This document shows, piece by piece, positions 23,219 to 35,528 of a DNA stretch of 64,000 bases. Source of the stretch: Dryomyza anilis (taxonomy: Eukaryota > Arthropoda > Insecta > Diptera > Dryomyzidae); assembly GCA_951804985.1 (NCBI GenBank), contig OX638133.1, positions 30,715,963 to 30,779,962 of the forward strand, written 5' to 3'. Under the pieces are notes generated by a model, which was given only the letters and a program-made list of their open reading frames with translations, was not told the origin of the DNA and made no database searches. How positions within the stretch are numbered: position 1 is the stretch's first letter; each line of letters opens with the position of its first letter. The translations under genes and the position numbers were made by a program.

Positions 23219-25514
23219 TTTTAAGGATTTTTATGAAACTTTTGCAGCGACTCGCAAAAATCTACGTGCTCAACAGCAATACCGTTTCTACAACAAATGT
23301 CAGAAATAATTTTGACAATTCGTTGACAACACAAAATAACCCAGTATTTTTCAGAGGTAACCGATTACTGCATGAGGATATATATCAGAGTTGTTATTAA
23401 TTAATATAGAGAAGGGTATTCGAGTAAAGTGGAAAGTCCACAAACTCGATGTAATGCCCGGTTTACATCTATCTTCTGTGTGTATGCACTATATAACATA
23501 GGGTTGCTTTTAAAAAAAAAGCTATTTTTTATGAATTTTTGGAAAAAAGAAACCCTAGGCGATACAGTGAAATTCACAGAAGATACAATGTAAATCAGAC
23601 ATAATATACATATTCTACAACATCATTGTAAACCCAAATTCTCCAAAAATAAATAACTTTTTTTCCACATTAAATATGAATTATATAAAATATTCACTGC
23701 GGTTTAATTTCAACAATTAGAACATCAAAATGAATTTTTAATTCTTTGAGTTCGTTTCGGCGGTTTCTTTAAGCAGACAAATTAAATTTCACGGAAATAA
23801 TATTTAACTTCAAAATGACTTCCTATTATATGGCATTTTGTTTCATTAATATTAATATTTGTTTTATTAATATTTTATTATTTAAATCCGAATCATCCTC
23901 GTACGACCACTTGTTAAAATGATACAAAAACGTAATAATGTTGTAAAAACGTAAAAAAAAAACAAAAAGTTAGGCAGAAAATTTATGTTATTGTGTAGTC
24001 ATTGGAAAATAATATTTGTAAATAGATTCGACCTCTTAATTGTTAATTTTACTCAAAAAATTTTTTATCTGAACAATTTTTTTGTGTTTAATGAGCCCTC
24101 AGAAAAAAAATCGTAAAAGCATTCGGAGCCTTTTAAAATATTACTCTGAAATGAGTTATATTTAGGAGTTTTCAGGACCCCTCATAAATTAGATGCCTAA
24201 AAGCATCAAATTTAAAATTGTACTCATAAAAGAGTATAATTCATGAGCACTTTAGGAACCGTCTCAAGTAAAATCCATAAAATCGTCAAATTTAAGATTA
24301 TTTTCTTTTATGTGCTAATGTTTGCTGGGCTGCACTTAATTCTAATAATAATATAATTAATTTTTAATATTAATAATCTAATAATAATCTAATAATATTA
24401 ATATATATTTTTTAGATCTATAGATATATAAAGTGCGATATTTTTTTAAATTTTACTTTACTTTAAAATCAACTTTATCCAAAACTAAAATAGTTAAATT
24501 TGACTAGTTCACGATTTTATGTAACTTTTAGTGAACATATTTTGAAATGGGCTCAACACAATTGCAGTTCAATGTCGACACACTATTAAAAAAAAAACAA
24601 AAAAATAATTAGAGATGGCAACACTGGACGACGCATAAAAGCATTTATTTTACACAAATACGCAAATTTTTGCGCGAGTTTTTCACTTGGACTTAAATGA
24701 ATGACTACTTATTCTTCCTATAACATTTACATGGAAGAATTATACGATTAAGAACATGTAAGTCCGTGTATATTTGTAACTATAATCTGCAGTTTATTAG
24801 CAAAGTCAACACAAAAATGACTACGAAATTTTAGCGCATTTGTAATTTTTCATTCTTGTCATAAAATTTGCAGTTTTGTCGCCGACGTCAACGACTGCAA
24901 TACTACAGACGATTTTTACACGCGTTCGCTTTTGTTGGCAGTTTCGCTTTTCTTTTTTTTCCTTTCGCCAATTTGTACGACGCCGCCTGCCAGCACGTTT
25001 GTAAGAAGTTGTGTGTTTTTGTGAAAAATTTAAAACAGACGTTTTTAATTGAATAAAAAGACTTGGAACATTAGTGCAACTTGTAATGTGCTAAAAACAG
25101 TGCAAACATTTATAATAAATATTGTTTGGCAACGCTGTGAAAAAGTCGTTGAACGTGTGGTGAAGAAAAAAAAAGAAGCAGTCGAACAACGACGAGACAA
25201 CGTCGCAACGAGGCAGCGCAGCACAAAGCCATCAACATTTTGCAGCAGAAGGCGTGGGGATACACACGACGGCTATAAACGAGCAACGACGACTCGAGCG
25301 CCAACAAAAGAAAGAAAAAAAATATCAACTGGCAGAAAATAAACTTTGATTTGTTACTATTCAGCAGACGCTGAACGCTTTAATTGCATTTAAATTGTTT
25401 AAACCGGGCAGCAGTTCGTAAGCAGCGCAGCAGAGGAGGCACCGGTATTTGTTGTTGCATCGATTTTTCACAGACGGACATTGAACGTACACCGCCGCCA
25501 CTAAACTACTAAAC
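23219..25514. other. Intergenic and 5' leader of the phosphatase
   Basis: 23219-24860 is AT-rich with no supported gene. 24870-25514 is less AT-rich and CAACGA-rich; the last several hundred bases are probably 5' UTR of the PP2C gene. Short upstream open frames there (25049-25342) are unlikely to be separate genes. Confidence 0.5.
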
Positions 25515-28500
25515 ATGGGCGCATATCTATCACAGCCGAAGACGGACAAAGTGTCGACGGACGAGCTCAACGAGCTGCTGCTGGTCGGCGCAAGTTCGAT
25601 GCAGGGTTGGCGAAACAGTCAGGAGGTGCGGCTTTATTTTCATTTCTGCTTTGGCAATAAATAACATTTATTTTTTGTACTTCTTTTTATACAGGATGCT
25701 CACAATTCCATACTGAGTTTTGATACAAACAGCTCCTTGTTTGCCGTTTACGATGGCCACGGCGGTGCCGAAGTTGCCACCTATTGTGCCGACAAATTGC
25801 CACAATTTTTGAAGCAATTGGCCGCCTATCAGAGCGAAGATCTGGAGCAGGCATTGCGCGAAGCCTTCTTAGGTTTTGATAGAACACTGCTCTCACCCGA
25901 GGTGGTTGAGGTGTTGAAATTATTGGCGGGCGAGAAAAATTTCGCTGATGCAGACAGCGATGTCTTGGAAGATGATGAGGATGACGAGGATCTAGAGGGT
26001 TTGCGTGAGGAAGGCACATTGCCGTTGAACGAGGTGCTGGAGAAGTATAAGGGTGGCGCTGCTTCTATGCCGCTGCTTAAGAAACTTAAAGATGGCGAAC
26101 CACGTGCATCTGGCTCCAAGCCACAGTCGCCATATTTGCGGGGCAGACGTGCCGCGGCTGTGGCCGCAGATGCTGCCAACAAAGCGGAAATGGGGGAAGC
26201 TGTTAAGCCGGCTGGTTCGTCGACGTCAGCGGCAGCAGCTGTCGAGACGACTGGAAAAGGTGAGTTCTCTATGTTTTTAAAATATCAATATCGATTTAAA
26301 GTAGCGCTATATCGTTTTTGTATAGGAAATTCTACACAAAAATTAATTTTTAATACAATACACCTTGAACAATGTCTTTGTTTTATTTTATTTATCTATT
26401 GAATGAAATTTACAAAATAACTTTACGAATCAATAAATTACTTTAAAGTGACATTCAAATGTTAGTGCATATTTCATGCATGTTTCCATTTTTTTTGTTT
26501 TTGCAAATTTTTTGTTTTTCTTCCGAAGAAATAAGAACTATTTTAAAGTTATTCAACTTAACCAATAAACGAAATAAAGTCGAGTGCATTTAATAGACAG
26601 TGTTTTCTCGTAGGTTGCCCATTATTCGCATTTTGACAATTTAAAAAATCCCCAAATATAGGCCACAAAATTTTTAGAAATCTAAAAAAATGAGCTTAGA
26701 AAATAAAATCTCCAAGTTCGAAATCCCCAATGCACAGAATCCACCAAATCACAATTCCCATTGCACCAAAAGGAAAATAAAGTTTTTTATCTCACAAATT
26801 TTGTTCTTCAATATTTACTACAAAATATTCAAATATAGAATATAAATTAAAAGTGTCCTTCATAAATATCGATACCTGCGAATTTATTTGCTCCATTCAC
26901 CATTTTTGGGTGAAAGGTTTTAGGAATTGGATTAATTTGACATTCCTTCTAATTACTTTATGCGTTTTTCAATATCTCGTATGAAATCAGAGATGTTCAT
27001 CAGTTTATTTTATAACCTAGCTAAAATTGGTGTATCGTACGTTAAATAATTTCACTGGATCAGGACGGATAACGCTCATTATTTGTATAACGAATATAAA
27101 TATGAGTACTATTAAACGAAAACCTTCATCAATCTAACTCATTTCCTTTAATTGTTTTTTGTTTGTCCAAAGACGCACTGTTTTCCTCCACGTAAAATAA
27201 AATAGAAAATTTAGAGGCTATACTGGTTATGAGGTCCAAAATAAATAAAAAAAAAGTTCAACAAAGTTTTAATTTTTGGATCTATTCTATGAAAAGACAT
27301 CCCACTTTTAATTGCGATCATAAAAAATAGTTATCGTGCAAATTTTGGGAAAAAATGAAAGTAAAACTGCTTATTGTTTTTATCGAAATCGAGGCATTAG
27401 TATATGGAGCAAACTAATTCTCAGATGGCGATATGCCAATTATATGCCATAAATACTTTTATTTCCTTATGTTTTTATTTTTTCAAATAAACTGCACAAC
27501 AAATCGACACAAAAGGTTTAATTTTTTCAAACTTAAAGACGAAATTTGATAATTTGTATATGCACCCCAATTCTAAGTACCCGAATTCCAAATCACCGAT
27601 TTTGAAATTCAGTGTGATGAAATTACCGCTACGACAAGACAGAATTATGGTGTGAAATCCATTCAGCACAGATTTTAGAATAGCTAAAAATTCGTATTCG
27701 TAGTGGCGATTCGGATTTTCGCCACGTCGGGACTGGGGTGATAAGCAGTGAATTGTATGACAATTTGTTCTTCAAAAATATTGTTGAATTATTTTTAAAT
27801 GAATTTGTCCTTTATTTTCTAATAATTTTAAAAAATCCACAATAAATTTGTTCATTTAGACTCCGAAGCCAGCACATCAAAATGCCTCAAAATGGAAGAT
27901 GAACTTGAGGATGACTCCACCGTTAGCAGCAGCAGCTCGGGTGCGCGTAAATCCAACAACACTAGCAGCAGCACAGTGAACAAGGAGGCCGAGGCTGAGG
28001 CCACAGATGCTGCCAAAATCACCACAAATGGCTTAGCAACCGCTGCCGCCAGTACTTCGCCCGACTCGTCACATGCCAAGGAAGGCGAACAAAATGGCAA
28101 CGTCAGCTCGTCTGAGGCCAAACCCGTCAAAGCTGATGTCACAACAACCTCGTCGACGACACCAACTGATATCGTCAAGAAAGCATCAGAAGATGCTGTT
28201 GTTTCAGGTTCTCATGAGGGAAACGGCAGTAGCGGTGCAAAGCTGAACGGCAACGCAGCCGCCGAAGCAACATCGTCGAGCGTAGCTCCAACAGCTGCGA
28301 AGGCTGAACGATCGGGCATATCGTCCACCAGCAAAGTGGCCAAGAAGAAGAAGGCTATCGGTGATGAGGATTCAACAGATGATGATGCAGATTTTGATGG
28401 TTCGTTGAATTTATTAAAACTGTTAATTTCTATAATAATTTTAATCTTTTTCTATTTGTAGCTGATGAAGCCTCTAGCAATGAAGAGGGCGGTGATCCAC

Positions 28501-29784
28501 GTCATGCGCTCGAATATTCATCCGAAGAAGACATGGACGAGGATGCAGAGGACGACGATGATGACGACGAGGACGACGATGATGATGACGACGACGATGA
28601 TGACGACGAAGACGAGGAGGATGAGGATGAAGAGGGCGCCGAAGCTAATGAGCAGTTTTGCGCTAATATGATTGAAGAGCCGGGTCAGGACAGCGGCTGC
28701 ACTGCGGTAGTGGCGCTGCTCAGGGGACGTGACTTGTACGTTGCCAATGCGGGTGACTCGCGTTGCGTTGTCAGTCGCAACGGCAAAGCGATCGAGATGA
28801 GTTTGGATCACAAGCCCGAGGACGATGAGGAGTCGGCGCGCATTCTAAAGGCGGGCGGACGTGTAACGATGGATGGTCGCGTCAACGGCGGGTTGAACTT
28901 GTCACGCGCCATTGGTGATCATGCGTATAAGATGGTGAGTGGTTTTAAAATATTTACTAATTCAATTTCAATTCTTGTCAAGCCGGTCTCAATTTCAATA
29001 AAATAATTGTCAAAATATAGACGTTAACTTTCAAATGTCATTTTCGCAACTTTTAAATTCAGACTAGTTTTACAAAACATTTTTCTCGCCTGACAGAATG
29101 CCGAGCTCAAGCCCGAGGAACAGATGATTTCCGCGCTGCCAGACATTAAAAAACTAATCATAACGCCAGAGGATGAGTTCATGGTGCTGGCCTGTGATGG
29201 CATATGGAATTTTATGTCCAGCGACGAAGTTGTGGAATTTGTGCGCTTGCGCCTCAAGGATGAATCCAAAAAGATTTCACAAATATGCGAAGAGGTAAAT
29301 TTATACTAAAAACACAATTCACAAGAAACTAATTCAATATTTTAATTAGCTCTTCGACCACTGCCTTGCGCCCAACACAATGGGTGACGGTACCGGCTGC
29401 GACAACATGACCGCCGTCATTGTGCGTTTTCAGCCCAAGCTACAGGAGCTACCTACAAAAATTGATCCCGCCGAGACGGAGGATGTGCTGGCGGCCAAGC
29501 AGGCCCTGGCGGCTGCTGCCGCTGATGCCAGTCTGCTGAAATCGCTGAAACGCAGCGCTTCGCCGACCTGTGATGACATTTCCAACGAGGCGCAGAATGC
29601 CAACAAAACCAAACGTATGAAGACTGACGATAAGGAGGAATCAAACACAAGCAGTAATGATGCCAGCAGCAGTAGCACGTCCACGACAGCAACATCAGCG
29701 ACCGTTGCCACAGCCGCCGCAGAGCAAAAGGAATGCGACAGCGCAGTCACCAATGAGGCTGCAGCGGCACTTAGTTCGACGTAA
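25515..29784 (+). CDS. PP2C-family Ser/Thr phosphatase, PPM1G type
   Basis: Metal-dependent nuclear phosphatase; human PPM1G acts on splicing factors and histones. Six exons: 25515-25625, 25695-26259, 27860-28399, 28462-28934, 29097-29294 and 29350-29784. All junctions keep frame (773 residues) and use GT-AG sites. The start [12 protein letters not shown] has Gly2, a myristoylation-type start shared with PPM1G. Catalytic signatures: VYDGHGG (Asp57, Gly58), [36 protein letters not shown] and [10 protein letters not shown], so the active site is intact. As in PPM1G, the catalytic domain is split by a long insert (about residues 130-480), here Ser/Ala-rich and ending in a nearly pure Asp/Glu tract (28530-28635). 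The C-terminus is Ala/Ser-rich with a KTKRMK nuclear-localisation-type patch. In Drosophila this corresponds, from memory, to CG10417. Confidence 0.93.
26260..27859 (+). other. 1.6-kb intron 2 of the phosphatase gene
   Basis: AT-rich with no coding piece. 27540-27738 resembles the ends of the TIR element at 8343-9598 (tacccgaattccaa, aaaaattcgtattcgtagtg, cgccacgtcggga), so a diverged copy probably sits here. Confidence 0.5.
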
Positions 29785-31220
29785 ATGCGTAGAAGAGAAC
29801 GACATGACGACGACAACAACAGCATATGTGGCAGCAACATGGGTGTGGCAACAACAACAGTAGTAGTAGTAGTAGCAACAACAAACTAAAATTTCTAAGC
29901 GCCTGCGTGCATTTTGCGCGCAATATTTGAAATATCAAGGCACTAAATGTTTGTGTGGTTTTTTAACGTCTAATGTTAATCTTCTATTTTTTTTATTTTA
30001 CTTTATTTAATTTACATTGCTAACTAAGTTTAAAGAAACAACCAACAACTACAATTTAAATTTAGTGGACAATTTTGTATGGAAAGAATAAAAAAAAACA
30101 AAATTGTTGAAAATCAAAACACGCGAAAACTGTTTGATTAGCAAGATCATACAATATAACAAAATTAAAGTTCTACGCTCACAGAGCGCCGCTTCTTCTT
30201 CACAATCTACACATTTAAAGATTTTCGTTGCATATTATAATTAGCACCTAGACTACTCTTAAAAGTAAGTTTTATTTTTATATCTATTATATTTTTTTTT
30301 GCTGTGTTCGAAATGTGCGTAAAAATCCTTAAAGCATCGGAATTAAATTAGCACTTTGTTGGCAACTGTTTGCAACAAATTGGCCAAGTTATTATTTTTT
30401 TTTTGTGTTTGAAACTTCTAGAATACTAGCAGAGTACAATAGCAATAACGTTGATATGTGTAACAATTATTTCTATTCTACTTTCTATTTTACGCAGTTA
30501 TATTATTAATATACAATATGAAATTAAAAAAATATATATATAAAATAAAATGCATTAGTCTTCAAATTAGTGGATTCTTTATTTTTGGTTGAGCTTAAAC
30601 AAAGCTTTGGTGAGAAAACGATAAAGCTTTCATTTATTTTTTCAAAATCTAAACGATACCTATTTTTTATGGTACCAATTTGTTTAGGTATACATTTTAT
30701 ATAAAAATAACACATTTTTTTTTTAATGGTTAAACAATTGTTTTAACGCAAATAAGATTGTTTTGTACATCATATCCAGTTTGGCCTCAAAATTGTTTAC
30801 GTGAAGCCAAAAAGTGTCTGGAAATTACTAAAACAAGAATAAAATATATCGACCTGTAAATATATTCTAATCGTGATGCCAAGATCTTTCTCAAGTCGGG
30901 TTAGGTTTTGTCACATGTGGCAGATAAACTAAACATCAAATCAAAAATCTGATTTCCGTTGACTCCGTTTCGATGTTGTTGTCGAAAACGGACTACACCG
31001 TTTTCTTTCCTTTAATACTCAGTAACGCCGGTATCGATTTTCTACCGTTATAGTATGAATGTTTGAAACATAAATACAAAAGTCATTTGATGAATAAGGC
31101 AGCAGAGGGAAGACGTTATACGACTGCAAGACATCAACAGATGAGTTACACAAAATATACTTAAAATAATATTTTTTAACTTGATGTAACTGCAGTAACT
31201 TATTGCAACACAAATAAAAA
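29785..31220. other. 3' UTR of the phosphatase, then intergenic
   Basis: Begins with CAA/TAG triplet repeats (29810-29885), followed by AT-rich sequence with an AATAAA at about 30085. 30150-31220 shows no gene. Confidence 0.5.
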
Positions 31221-31933
31221 CCAGTTGGGAAGGTTAGATCACATGGGAAATTTTAAAGTAGGTGTAATTATGATAGTTAGGATTATCAAAATTATAGTCG
31301 GTCTAAGCCGACTATAAATACCCTATACTTATGTGTGGTTACCATTCAAAGTGATATATAGGTCACCAGGGTATACGAATCCTGAAAATAACTACAAACA
31401 TTCAATCGCTGAAGAATTTCCATTCATTTGATACCCATATTTACAAATGGGTAGGTGTACCGAATTTCGATTTTTTTTTTTGTGAACCACAAGTCTTTTC
31501 GCCGGAAAACATTATTATCATGTATTTGAGCATGATGTCAATATATATTTGACCAACAAAGTTTACCTAAGCACGTATACATAAAAATTGATCTTTATAT
31601 GTACATTTTATATGTGGTATTTGAACATAAGTGGTCGGATCATAGGTCACCATGGACCGATCTCGCTCCATACAGCGTAGGTATATTAGTAATCTAAGTT
31701 ATAAGTTTCATTTATCTAGCTCTTCAATTTTAAAAGTCTTAGGGATTTCAACAGACAGACAGACGGACAGACAGACAGACAGACGGACAGACGGACATCG
31801 CTAAATCGACTCAGGAGGTCATGCTGATCAAGAATATATATACTTTTCCATACCGGAGATGCTTCCTTCTGGGTGTTACAAACGGCGTACCAAACTGAAT
31901 ATACCCTTTCACTCTTAGTGTAGGGTATAAAAA
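31221..31933 (+). mobile_element. mini-me-like repeat, long copy 2
   Basis: Full-length relative of 5667-6333. It has the same start (accagttgggaaggttagat), the same palindromic gtcggtctaagccgactat, a longer GACA/GACG run (31751-31797), only a few TA units, and the conserved tail to gtgtagggtataaaa. Confidence 0.8.
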
Positions 31934-32043
31934 CGCTGAATTCCGGAATAAACTGCAGGAAGTGGCGCGCGATCAGGCTGATTTCCATGCCGATTTTCAT
32001 GCCATTCTGCATCAATGCACTCTCGAACAAAGACTATACATAT

Positions 32044-32265
32044 CAAAGACTATACATATACTAAGATGGTCACTTTTGGTTGTTCGCTCAATTTTCATTT
32101 TTGCGTTATCCGGTTATATTTCTAATTTTTATGTCATAAACATAAAAGAAATATTTTTTATGCAAACATGAAATGATTTCGATTTTGATTGTCGAATTTT
32201 CTATATTTCATGAAAAATTGAGCGAACAACCAAAAGTGACCATCTTAGTATATGTATAGTCTTTG
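32044..32265. mobile_element. MITE with ~57-bp near-perfect TIRs
   Basis: The left arm from caaagactatacatatacta to gctcaattttcat is matched in reverse complement by 32209-32265. It is about 222 bp with a short AT-rich loop and would form a strong hairpin. A partial repeat of the first 15 bp precedes it at 32028. Confidence 0.85.
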
Positions 32266-32912
32266 GTTTAAGGTACAATACAATGTCACGTTTACGGCAC
32301 GTCATAACGGATTTTTAAATGATTCGAATATGTTTTCGATGTTCTTTAAAACCCGCAACCAATACGTTTCCGGATTTAGAAATCGGCGTAATATGATTCC
32401 CATTTGCTGTACCGATAACGGAAATTAAGCGGAATGAATTGTTTCTTGGGTATAAAAAAAATAAATAATAAATATAATTTAAACACGCATATATGCGTGA
32501 TTGAATTAATGAATTGATTTTACTTCAAATTCCTTATTCTATTGACAACACATTTTTAAATAACAACATTTTTTGTCGTCAATTCCGATAACGATATTTT
32601 TGCTAACATCCATAAAATATCGTAAAAACTGTACAGCGTAATAATAATCTGGCAGCACAGTGCACTGTACCCAAGTGGCAGCACTACGCCCTAAAAGTGT
32701 CAACATTTTTTAACACAAAATTTTCACGGAGTTTGGAAAATTATTAATTTTGCTGTTGCTGTCCAATCATTTTAAAGAAAAACAAAATAATTATTAGACT
32801 ATAAAAACTGTCTCCAAATCAACGAAAATTTGATATACCGAGACGCAGCTCGTCGGTTTGCTGGTGCAGTGAGTGACTGGTAAACGGAGTCCACATCGTT
32901 AGAAACAACTAA

Positions 32913-33176
32913 ATCAAAATTGAGTCAGCAACACTCAACCCGAGCACAAGCAACGCCAAGAGCAGCGTTTGCAAGGGCTCCGGTTGTGCCAACAACAACG
33001 ACATTGAATCGCGTCCTAGCAGCGGCGGAGGTGGAGCAGGAGTAGGCGTTGGGGGCGGCAACAGTAGTAGCAGCGGTGGAGCCGGCGGCAGTGGTGGTGC
33101 AATTAGCAGACGTACAGACGCAGTAAAGTTACCGCCAGCAGTTGCTAACAATTTGATTCTGGTGGCGGCCAGCAAG
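32913..33176 (+). other. In-frame Gly/Ser-rich open stretch without ATG, upstream of KCTD start
   Basis: After an in-frame TAA at 32910 the frame stays open for 88 codons up to the KCTD ATG, with GC-rich, Gly/Ser-rich coding-like composition but no ATG. It is either 5' UTR or part of an N-terminal extension begun at a non-AUG codon or in an upstream exon. Confidence 0.6.
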
Positions 33177-35528
33177 ATGTCTGGTGATCAGAAGACATTG
33201 CTCAAGGGACATCCTTCGCAATATGTGAAGTTGAATGTAGGCGGCCGACTATATTACACGACAATTGGAACGCTGACTAAGCATAATGACACAATGTTGA
33301 GTGCCATGTTTAGTGGGCGCATGGAAGTACTAACGGATGCGGAAGGTAGGTGCGGGTTCGAATTAGGACAAGGTTCGAATTAGGACAATTTCAAACGTAT
33401 TTCAAAACAGAAAATATATAAAGATAACTTTACAAAATAAAGACAATTTTTAAAGTTAATCGTCTGTAATAATTCGTTGCTTACGTTAATACTCTGGTTT
33501 TCAGAAATGTTGCATGAAGCAAGAATTAAAGTTTCATATTCAAACCAAAAAATCACCACATCAAAATGAAACACCCAACCTCCTAAACATTGAAACATCA
33601 TATTAAAAATAAATAAACTAAGGTATGTTTCATTGAATTCCGATCGGATTCCATATATACATTTTTAAACAAAACCCTGGAGAAATTAGTTGACAGAGTC
33701 GAGGCGGTTTGGAAACAGTTTTTCAGATGATTCGAATCAGACATATGCGGAGGTTGTACTAAAAGCTGTCTATTTTTTAACCTATTCGAAAATCAGACTG
33801 CCGTGAAATTCAACAAAATTTGATATTCTACCCCAGACAAAATTTTCGGCAGGGTCGAGTTAGTTTTAAAACATATTTCAAACAGACAAAAGCGGAGTTT
33901 GTATCAAAAGCTGCCTGTTTTCTGCCCGTACCCCAAATTTGGCGTGAATAAGCCATAAAAATTCCACAAAAATTTACAATCTGCTATACACTTCCCAAAA
34001 TATTCTATTTATCTGTGCGTTTGCCGGAAATATGCCCGAAATATTTCAGAAAAATGCCAAAAATTTTGTCTCGGGCTATAGTGACAAAAAATTCAGACAT
34101 TTTTCAGAAATATTTTCGGCAAAAACACAGATAAATGGAAGTTTATGGTATGCGTAATTTATGGGTTTTAATCGATTCCCGGCATATTTAGGGAACGGAT
34201 AGAAAACAGACGGCTTTCTATACATACTAGGCCTTTGGGTGCTTTAAATATTCCGAAAAAATGTTTCTTGCCAAACATTTTGTGTCAGGCTGCATTACAA
34301 TTCTCGAAATATTAAATTTTTCAGTGTGTTTGCCGGAAATACACCCAACATATTTCATAAATTGTGTCTTGTGTTTGTATTTAATGTTTTCCCAAATGAA
34401 TTCAAATCGTTGCTAAAAAAAACAAGCGAATTGTTAAAAACCCTAAAACGATTTTAGCGGTATATCTGATTTTCGTATAATGGTTTCGATTTTAAAGATG
34501 AAACAAATATAGGGTTTGGTTACAAATTTGATCTTTGATTTTTAAGTATACCGGTTCGTAAACGATTTCAATTTTTGTGTTTCAATTACCGTATCGTTTG
34601 TTAGATTAGATTTTGAATAAGAATAATAATTATCGTAAACATCTCTCCTAACAAATATTTTCGTTTTGGTACGCACAATATTTGCACTACACCTTATTGT
34701 TCACAGCAGTGATTCGTTAGTCTTTCATGCTGCTTTTAGCAGTTGCCTATGATTGACTAATCACAGAAAATTATTAAATAAAAGTACCACGTTTCAGGTT
34801 GGATACTCATCGATCGTTGTGGCTCTCATTTCGGCACCATTCTCAACTATTTGCGCGATGGCAGCGTACCATTGCCCGAATCTCACAAGGAAATCGCCGA
34901 ACTGCTGGCCGAGTCCAAGTACTACTGCATCACCGAGTTGGCCATGTCGTGTGAACGTGCGCTCATCGCGCATCAAGAACCCAAGCCAATTTGTCGCATA
35001 CCATTGATCACATCGCAGAAGGAGGAACAGCTGCTGATCAGTGGGTCTTCGAAACCGGCGGTCATACTGGTGGTGCAACGTCAGAACAACAAATACTCAT
35101 ACACCAGCACCTCCGATGACAATCTACTCAAGAACATCGAACTGTTTGACAAATTGTCGTTGCGTTTCAATGAACGAATACTCTTTATCAAGGACGTCAT
35201 TGGGCCGAGCGAGATCTGCTGCTGGTCCTTTTACGGTCATGGCAAGAAAGTGGCCGAGGTTTGTTGCACCTCTATTGTCTATGCTACCGATCGCAAGCAC
35301 ACCAAGGTTGAATTTCCCGAGGCACGCATCTACGAGGAGACGCTGCAGGTATTGCTCTACGAGAATCGTAATGCACCGGACCAGGAGTTGTTGCAGGCAA
35401 CGTCTTCGGTGCGTGGCGTTGGTGGCTCCAGCGGCGGTTCGGGCATGCAGCAATACACCAGTGACGAGGAGGAGGAACGTACCGGCTTGGCACGTTTGCG
35501 TTCGAACAAGCGCAACAATCCCACTTGA
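33177..35528 (+). CDS. BTB/KCTD Cullin-3 adaptor (TNFAIP1/KCTD10/13, BACURD)
   Basis: Substrate adaptor of a CUL3 ubiquitin ligase; the vertebrate members target RhoA. Two exons, 33177-33345 and 34798-35528, joined in phase 1 (GTAGGT donor, TTTCAG acceptor) to give 299 residues. The T1-type BTB domain spans about 15-115 ([35 protein letters not shown], then [20 protein letters not shown]). The family-specific middle and C-terminal part follows, with [48 protein letters not shown] and [19 protein letters not shown]; the last 40 residues are Gly/Ser-rich and acidic. I chose the ATG at 33177 (MSGDQKTLL), as in the vertebrate MSGD start. From memory this is CG10465 in Drosophila. Confidence 0.93.
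33680..34350. mobile_element. Cluster of MITEs in the KCTD intron
   Basis: The clearest copy is 33831-34075 (245 bp), with TIRs ccccagacaaaatttt and aaaattttgtctcggg. It matches the mariner-split copy at 9885-10863. A diverged inverted relative runs from about 34080 to 34315 (ggaacggatagaaaacagac is the complement-type counterpart of gtctgttttctgcccgt), and a piece of a third lies at 33735-33830. Confidence 0.7.

Noticed and set aside
25829..26182. Minus-strand frame opposite the phosphatase exon
   Set aside because: Shadow of the PP2C coding sequence; Ser/Ala-rich because of the sense codons.
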